The notes beneath the pieces were generated by a model that ran no database searches, was not told where the DNA came from, and saw nothing but the letters and a program-made list of their open reading frames with translations. From Chaunax sp. Z400 (Eukaryota > Chordata > Actinopteri > Lophiiformes > Chaunacidae): 64,000 nt of DNA. Made by a program: the position numbers and the translations under genes. Every line of letters starts with the position of its first letter. Position 1 is the first letter of the stretch. Shown piece by piece: positions 56,791 to 64,000 of this stretch. The stretch spans positions 8,359,992-8,423,991 of the forward strand of contig CM075194.1 of NCBI GenBank assembly GCA_037577475.1, read 5' to 3'.

Positions 56791-59769
56791 GTGCTCTTCT
56801 ACTTCATTTGAATGATATTGTTCCGTAGTTCAACAGGGCTTCAGCGCGGAGAGTAGAGCCGTTTTTAATTTACCATCTACCCTAAGGACTGTTTCTGATT
56901 TAATATCTGACTAACCTAGAAACGCCAAGAAAACTAAGAGTGATGGTGTTGGACAGTGTACAAATGTAAGTGGGTTCCTTGATGGATAGCATGTTGATCC
57001 CTCTGTGTGATTTTAACCTGCAACATTTGCCACAACACAGTTACAATGAGCTTCACAAGCCTCCATCCAGACATTCAGTCCTTCTCCTATCCCCCACTCA
57101 GCATCCAGCAGGGACTCCCTGCTAATGGTATCGGCTCTTGTTACTGCAGCCTTTGTTAATGGGATGACGGCTCCTTTGTTTACCTTTAATTTTGGAAAAA
57201 CAGAGCAAGTGCAGAAAAGTGGAGCATACAAGAATACAAAAAAAATGTCTTTATGATGTTACAGCCACTGTATGTGTTTGTTCCTCATTACAACAAAGAT
57301 GCAAGATAGGATGATGCTTTCACAGAATTTATTAATTCTAGAGCAATACATGATTGATGGTGTTATCCAGGAGTGGACATAAAACATGTTAAGTGCACTG
57401 GGAGTTGTGAAGTATGGAGGAACAGCCCTCTTGCTATAGCCTGAAGCCGAGTGATGTAAACCCATTTAACACCTTTATCAAATATGAAGAGTCATTAACA
57501 GCAGTCGGTGAAATATGAGTCACCTCCATCTCCACTCTATAAGATCTCACAGATTAAAATTTATGAGGCTACAGCAATTATTTCAAACCTGGAGAGACGG
57601 AGGAAGCAGTTTGCCTGGTTAGGAAATGTTAAAGGTCTGCTAAAGGGGCTTTCAGTTGTGTCCGTTTTTATTTTTTAGTTGTTTTTGTTATTAGCAGTAT
57701 TACAAATCCATCCTTTTATCTGTGAATCCAGATAAAGGGATGGTTTTAGGAATGTTTTTCCACTTTATAGGGCGTTATTTAACATTTTCGCTGATTATAC
57801 TAAACTTAATGCTACTATCTATTTGCCTATTCTATCCTACTTGTTATTCATTTCTTTGTTTCCCCCATCTTCCCTTAAATTCCACTCCTCCCAAGGTCAG
57901 CCACGCCCAGGTCTCCCTCCAGGTATCTCTCCTTTGAGTGTTGACCTCCCACAGACAGTATGAGGACAGAGAGGTTGGCTTGGTGACCATTGATCCATCC
58001 CTCATTGATGCCTCCCCCATCCCAGTAGCCCCCCTGGGGAGCAATAAGAGGCTCAGCATCGGTCTGGATGGATAAATCATGGTGACGGGTCATGATCGTA
58101 CTCTTGAATTTTTCTTGGAAAGCAGTATTTCTTGTGAGGAGCCTAAATCCTATAAACATCTGGTCTCACAGCAGGTCTTTGATGAAAATGTACAAACCAA
58201 CAAAACAAAACAATTTTCCGAGATGAAAGAAAAAGATAATTACACTCTTTTTTTCTTACCAACTGTTTTCAGCTTTGGAGCAAGAGTGGCATTGTGTTGG
58301 TAGGAATTCACTGAAGATTGTGGGTAGCAATTTACTGGGGAGGGAAAAAAAATCCATGATCCTTATTCAGTACAAAAATACTCAATTGTTGAGCCAAAGC
58401 TAACATGAGGCTGCTGCAGTCTGTCATTCTCTTGTCCACTTCTTGCTGCAATCTGTTGCAATCTCTCTCGATTATAGGGACAAACCTAACTAAATCTAAA
58501 AATGACAGGGGGGTAGAGTCATCACTATGTCCGCCTGTGCATCCATAATCACTTTTTGTCCAGATCATATGTCCCAAACTAAATATGCTAGCTTCACCAA
58601 ACTTTACATGCCTGCTATGTAGGACTGGCTGTATCCATCTCTATCTCTATCTATATAGATATATAGATAATACATTATATATATATTATATGTTAATATA
58701 TAATGCAATACCTGAGTCTCTGCAGGATAGCAAAGTGAGTGGTGGCATCTTCTGGGTTGTCAAGTGGGCCCTCCCTCCTTGATGTTTTAATGATAGGGCC
58801 GCGACACCTCCAGAGGGTTCAATGGGGAATCCCAGCCACCTGGGGTCACCACCTAGATGCCATGCAACCATAATGCATACTCATGCCTTTTGATATTTTG
58901 AATTTCAGATCAATTTTATATTGTGTGGTCTCCATGGAAACATGTTTTGCGTGAGCCTGAAGGGTTGTCATCTTGTCTGGAGCATATCTCGCAAACTACA
59001 CATTCTAGCTATTCCAAATGTTACACATATATTAACCATGATAAGTAGATGAGCCTTTTGATATGCAGATTTTTTGAAACTTATTTGTTTTTACATTTCC
59101 ATGGGAAAATGATTTTAAGGTGAATCTGAATGTCGGTTGCCCTCTCCACAGCATATATCCAACATAATATCCACTACTCTAGGCTCACCAAAGGAATGGA
59201 GGGCATGTCATATACTGATAAATTTGTTGTACAATGATTTGGGGGGTGTCGGGCGGATATGTCATCTTCAGATGTTTGTTTGTTTGTTGTTTTGTTTTGT
59301 GTCTGCATTTGGATCCTATATTTTGAACTGCATGTGACATTTATAGCTACAACACACGTGGGAATATTGGACTTGATGGATACAACAAGCTGTTCTTACC
59401 TCTGATGCGACACAGACAACAAACATTGAATGAAACATGAATAAAAACTTTATTGATGTTAGCAATAAGAACCTCACCATAGCCTCAGCCGTTGGAGGTA
59501 TATTTGTTGTTCTTTCCTCCTTTTCAGTGTCTCCATGTAGTGCGAGGGCTCTTATATTGGTTCAGGGGAACCCTACTGTACATTGACATTTGAAAGCATT
59601 CAGTGATGGTCTGTGTGGCACTAATGCATTACGAGAAAGGCTTCCCTACAGTCGCAGCTGCCTGTGGCCCATTTAAGCGTCTATTTTTGAACGCTGCCTC
59701 TCAAAAAGGAACAGCACCTTGTGTTTAAAGGTAAACTAAGCCTGTGTAGCTCAGTGTGTTAAAAGAGGA

Positions 59770-59965
59770 GTCCAGTATTTTTCATCCATACATCCACGTT
59801 CACAGGATTCCTGGATCCGCCTCTTTATCCGGATCTGCTCCAAACTTTAATGTGTTCTTTCCGGACCCATCCCCAATCCTTCAACCAAGTTTTGTGGAAA
59901 TCCAACCAGCGGACATGGGTGAATACATAAACTCCTTGGTGGAGGTAATAAACAATTTTACAAAG
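59770..59965 (-). repeat. Dispersed repeat fragment
   Basis: Contains GGATCCGCCTCTTTATCCGG, TCTGCTCCAAA, TTTTGTGGAAATCC and CATAAACTCCTTGGTGGAGG, the reverse-strand pattern of the same broad family. Related ends occur at 43920-44070 and 52790-52865. Confidence 0.65.
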
Positions 59966-62900
59966 AAATGCTTGTATTTAAATCCAATGTAAACACAGAA
60001 TGAAGCCCCTGGATTGTAGCTCACTTTATAAGGATGTATTTGCTGGCTTTCCAAGGTCGCTGTTTTGTTACACATGAGACAATAGTCTTTTTTATCTGCT
60101 CTAACCATCCCCACAAAGAAATTAAAGCTGTTGTTATGTTGACACAACAACATTAATAATTAATGTGCAATTAATTTGGAAGCAGGCTGTTTCATCCAGA
60201 GCCTTCACCTTGGGACGTTTTTCAAATTCTGTGGAGAAGAAAAATACAATTTTCTAACACAAAACTCCAAACTTCTGCAAAACATTTAAAGTTCATTGTT
60301 ATTAGTTCAATGAGGCTTCTTTGTATGCCAATAAATTCCTTCATGTTGCTGCCAGATATAATTCAAAATATGCTCATCATCTTGACAGCAATGTAGCGTT
60401 TACTCACTGAAAGGTACGTCACAGCCGAAAGATGCATCTGTTTCAAAGGACATGTCTATTTTTAATGAATCGCGTCTACTCATGCACTTTGCTCAAAGCA
60501 GGAAGCTCGTTACACAACTATATTTTTAGGGTTCTGATGAGTGTGTGTCTGTCCGTGAATGATACGCCATTGTTTGCCTCCCACCATTTGCTTTTCAGGG
60601 TGTTTGCTCACACTTGCCTGTGTTGTCCGCCCACTTCTTCCAACAATCCTTCCTCCTTCTCAAACACCAGTGGAGGCCTGTGTGAGCATCATCCTTCACT
60701 GAGTCAAGAGTGATTGGACTTACATGGGCATTATACATATTTAGAAAAAAGGAAATCCACCTTATATAACAGTCCTTTTCTGTTTAAGAATGAATATGCT
60801 ATGCTATTTTGGCTGCACACGCTTGCAGGGAGTAGAAATAGCCTAAGTTGTTACATATGTGGCAAACTGTGAGCGAGAGGATAGAAATCTGACAAAGATT
60901 TACTAAAACATTACAAAACTGACTTATTACACTGGAATAGTTAAGGAACATAAACACAATTAAGTTAAAAATTGTGTGAGTGTAATATCCACATTTTCTT
61001 TTGCTATGTAAATGTCATCATGACATCATCGCGTCAGTGTGTGGCCAGTATGGTACTAAACCTGTCTGAGGAATATCAACAGGATTCATCCACTTCTCAG
61101 GGAATGGCAGCTGGAAAACCAGCACAAACTAAATTAAATCTAGAGGGTCACTCCTCGGAGCGCATACCTCCAGCAAGGCCACTTTAATTCTATCAAGCCT
61201 TATTTAAAATCAAACTCACTGCTCTGTAACCATTTACAGGGCAGACTACACTTTATGAAAACATATTCAAATTTGGTGGAGCTGCAGTTTTATTTAGATC
61301 TGCACCAAATTGCAAACACTCATAGATACCAAGCCCCTAAATATTCCTGATATTTTCATCAAGATCCATGCATTATTCCCTGAGAAATTCAAGAAATCGT
61401 CAAATAAAAATACAGATAAGTTTAAAGATAAAAGTTTACAGATAAGAAATGTTGATTAATGTGTGTTGTCTTTATAAATGAAGTTTAAATGAGAAAAGAC
61501 GTCTTTCTACCACTAATCACTGTTGAAATATGAACTTCTGAGTCCCTGCAGGATCTGGAAGAGATCCTCCACAAATCCAATTTCACTTCATGAAAGCAGA
61601 ACCTGTGCTCACAGATCCAGATAGAAATGTCTGGACAATCAAATAACCTGGAGCAACATAATATTAAATCAACATAGTTGAAACATTTGAAAACATACCG
61701 GACAGCCTTATTGCAGACATGCATGCATATTAACAAATAGGACAACACAAAGCAGCATCTTTTTAAAAACCTAATTTGTAAGCAGACCGAGTTCATCAGC
61801 TCCATTGCACCTCAACAGATGAACAGTCAGTGTGTTTCAGACGTCTCATATTAAATATGCCATTAGCAGTGAATCAGACACCAGGCAATGACATTTTTTT
61901 TCACAGTTTTTAATGTCACACATACTCAACAGCTCCCTCCTTCACCTTCAGATCTGTACAGAAGAGTGTCAGCATTAATGTGAGCTTGTGCAAATGTTAA
62001 TGGCCTCCTCAGGGCTGTTAATGTGTTTGATGTGAAGTTTGGGTGTAGGGAGCTGTGTTCCATAATATATGGATGGGGGTGAATCATCCACATTGAGTCA
62101 CAAATAAAAAACAAACAGAGTTGCTGTTGTAATCGCTGCTTTTAAAGTAGATCGGATGAATGTTCGGGTACATTGTGAGTATAGAAGAGGGTTATTTGGT
62201 GTCTCCTCGGGGGGGAGTATTCAGGTAGGCTGTGAAGTGCTGGAGAGAGGAGGCAATGGAAGCACATTCACGATAACACCTACTTTATGTCTTCTGATGT
62301 GCAGCCAGAAACTAGCAGAGAGGGGAGTGCTTTTAAAAAGTAATTGCACATACTGTTGGTAGCAAAATTGTTCAACCCCATTGTGGATGAGGTTTACCGG
62401 CAAAATGTACTTTTTATCAGCTGTTTGCAATAACTATATCAAAGATGAGTAACTGTATTAGCTTAATATAACAGATATTACATCTTGGAGCCTTTATGTA
62501 AATTTAGGCCTTAACAGAAAAAACCCTGCGACTCTATTGCTAAAGTAAAGTAGCAATTTGACAATGTGGCAGAAGTGTTTTTTCATTTTCATTTGAAGGT
62601 TTCATAGTTTGTTTGAAATGACTGGGCAATATTCCATGTATGCTAAACCAACTGATTACATCATGTAGCTGAATTAGCATAACAAAACAAACTTGAGATT
62701 GAAGAATTAATGTCTTCACCTACATTGTAACGTTACTTTTTAAAGTGATGCAATATACTCCATATTCTGTTCATCTGACACGAATGGAAATAGTGTAAAA
62801 TTCAAGCTGAGATTTTGCACTTGTTTCTCTCTAAAGGAATACAGAGCCAACACAATAAATGTGACTATATGTCCTTGTACATTTGACTGCATCCTGAAGC

Positions 62901-63535
62901 TCTGACAGGTTCTGTAGCACAATAGAGGATCTCATCCTGTATATACTTATGTCAGAGCTTCTTCCCAAATATTGGACTACAAAAGGCTGCATACAATATA
63001 CATGATGTAGAATTTGTTGAAAATCTTTTTCCGAACCTGTTTATCATAATGAGCGAGCCGATTCTTGGCTGCATTTCAGCTCCGGCGTGGAAGTCAGGGA
63101 ATTGAAAATGTTAAACAATAAGAAGATGGACAGTGTAGGCTGACTACAATGAAATCCTTTGTTCGAAATGAATCCAGGCCTTCTTCCACACACTTAAATC
63201 CAATTAGAGCGACCAGAAGAGTTGGCTTTCCCCTGCTGATGCCTGACACATTTTCGGAGCCTCGTGAAGAGGAATCCCAGGCTGCACATGGTTAACCACG
63301 AATGTTCCTCAATTAATTGACATTATGGAAATCCCAATAAACCTGTCCCTGCTGCTTTGCAATAACCAAACAGAATATGTAAACAGATGCACTTGTGTGC
63401 TTTTTCGTTAAATGGATATACACAGCTGCAGATTGTCTTTAAATTTAGCTTGTCTGCTCTGCACACAGTAAAATAAAAACACAACAACAGATGAAGTAAT
63501 TCGCATTTGAATATCTCTGACCTCTTTTCTACGGC

Positions 63536-63613
63536 GCCCCTCTGGTGACATCGGAAAAAAAATAAAATAATGCGTGCATTATTATTTTTTTCTCCCAATG
63601 TCACCAGAAGGGC
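63536..63613. repeat. 78-base hairpin with 38-base arms
   Basis: Left arm 63536-63573 and right arm 63576-63613 are inverted, matching at 32 of 38 positions without gaps, with a 2-base centre. The outer parts read GCCCCTCTGGTGACAT and ATGTCACCAGAAGGGC; the inner parts are A/T-rich. It could be a palindromic mini-transposon; a small-RNA hairpin is less likely with a 2-base loop and A-tract stem. Confidence 0.8.
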
Positions 63614-64000
63614 TCTGTACTTTTCAGCCCCTGTTAAACATGTCTGTAAAATGCTCTGCAGAGGCTCTTTGTTATCTAATAATACCAGAAACACAACAGC
63701 AGAGAGACATCAAGGGGGTTTTATTTAAAAAGTCTGCAAAACTAAAAGAACAGCCAAATATTCACAAGCTCATTTGGCATCAGAATGAACCCTTGGCGAG
63801 TGGATCTTTAGACACGAACAAAATCAATTACTTTTGAAGCAGTAATGTAAGTCTTTCGCAGCCTTAATGGAAGTCATAGAGTGTCAATAAAGATCAGGAA
63901 TTTGAAAGCCCCATGATGAGCCAATGTATCAGATTGAAAGCTGAGCTCAGCAGAACCAGTGGTGCTCCCTGGCCCAGTGACCTACTGTCCCGACTGTTCC

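Larger units (their letters stand above)
52400..64000. other. Intergenic region upstream of trim9 (11.6 kb)
   Basis: No gene recognised on either strand. 52500-52760 is AATAAATAAA-rich. Dispersed repeat copies occur near 52790-52865, 54411-54830, 56440-56790, 57640-57800, 59770-59965 and 61180-61400. 58640-58700 is a TATC/TATA microsatellite. 57000-57230 and 63040-63330 are non-repetitive blocks with the texture of conserved non-coding DNA. Confidence 0.65.

Noticed and set aside
57844..58159. Minus-strand open frames of 78 and 94 codons
   Set aside because: Overlapping open frames in two phases with no known motif; treated as part of the orphan-block uncertainty, not as genes.

Overview
The window is vertebrate nuclear DNA, almost certainly from a ray-finned (teleost) fish. 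The genes are split by GT-AG introns, their proteins are close to human orthologues, and the gaps hold DNA-transposon, LINE and SINE remnants of the kinds common in fish genomes. The gene order abhd12b - pygl - trim9 matches the human 14q22 neighbourhood (ABHD12B, PYGL, TRIM9), which supports the paralogue assignments. Nothing bacterial (operon, CRISPR array, phage) is present.

Layout. Bases 1-760 are a degenerate 5-base satellite. Bases 789-4378 (+) hold the last 11 coding exons of abhd12b, a serine hydrolase with a complete catalytic triad; its start lies left of the window. Bases 4380-5280 separate two convergent 3' ends and contain an AT-rich palindromic repeat. Bases 5280-16235 (-) hold a complete pygl, 20 coding exons reconstructed here into an uninterrupted 853-residue glycogen phosphorylase, with a TATA-type promoter candidate near 16475. 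Bases 16540-21700 are intergenic DNA and/or trim9 3' untranslated sequence, rich in repeats. Bases 21702-52146 (-) hold a complete trim9, 10 coding exons giving a 716-residue RING - B-box - coiled-coil - COS - FN3 - SPRY ubiquitin ligase. Its first exon is CpG-rich and preceded by four CCAAT motifs in 71 bases. From 52400 to 64000 I find no convincing gene, only repeats, candidate conserved non-coding blocks, a 38-base-arm hairpin and one weak orphan-exon candidate.

The genes are neighbours by conserved synteny, not a pathway. Pygl releases glucose-1-phosphate from glycogen, trim9 is a mainly neuronal ubiquitin ligase, and abhd12b is a poorly characterised lipid-hydrolase relative. Exon boundaries were fixed by translating both sides of each junction and comparing with the human proteins as I know them; all junctions keep frame and use GT/AG.

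I found no clearly new biological system. The most notable items are the repeats: a foldback element with a perfect 20-base internal inverted repeat, a terminal-inverted-repeat element flanked by TTAA, a 581-base non-autonomous transposon, a LINE reverse-transcriptase relic inside pygl, two long inverted copies of one element 38 kb apart, two minisatellite-like arrays, and a near-perfect hairpin at the right edge.
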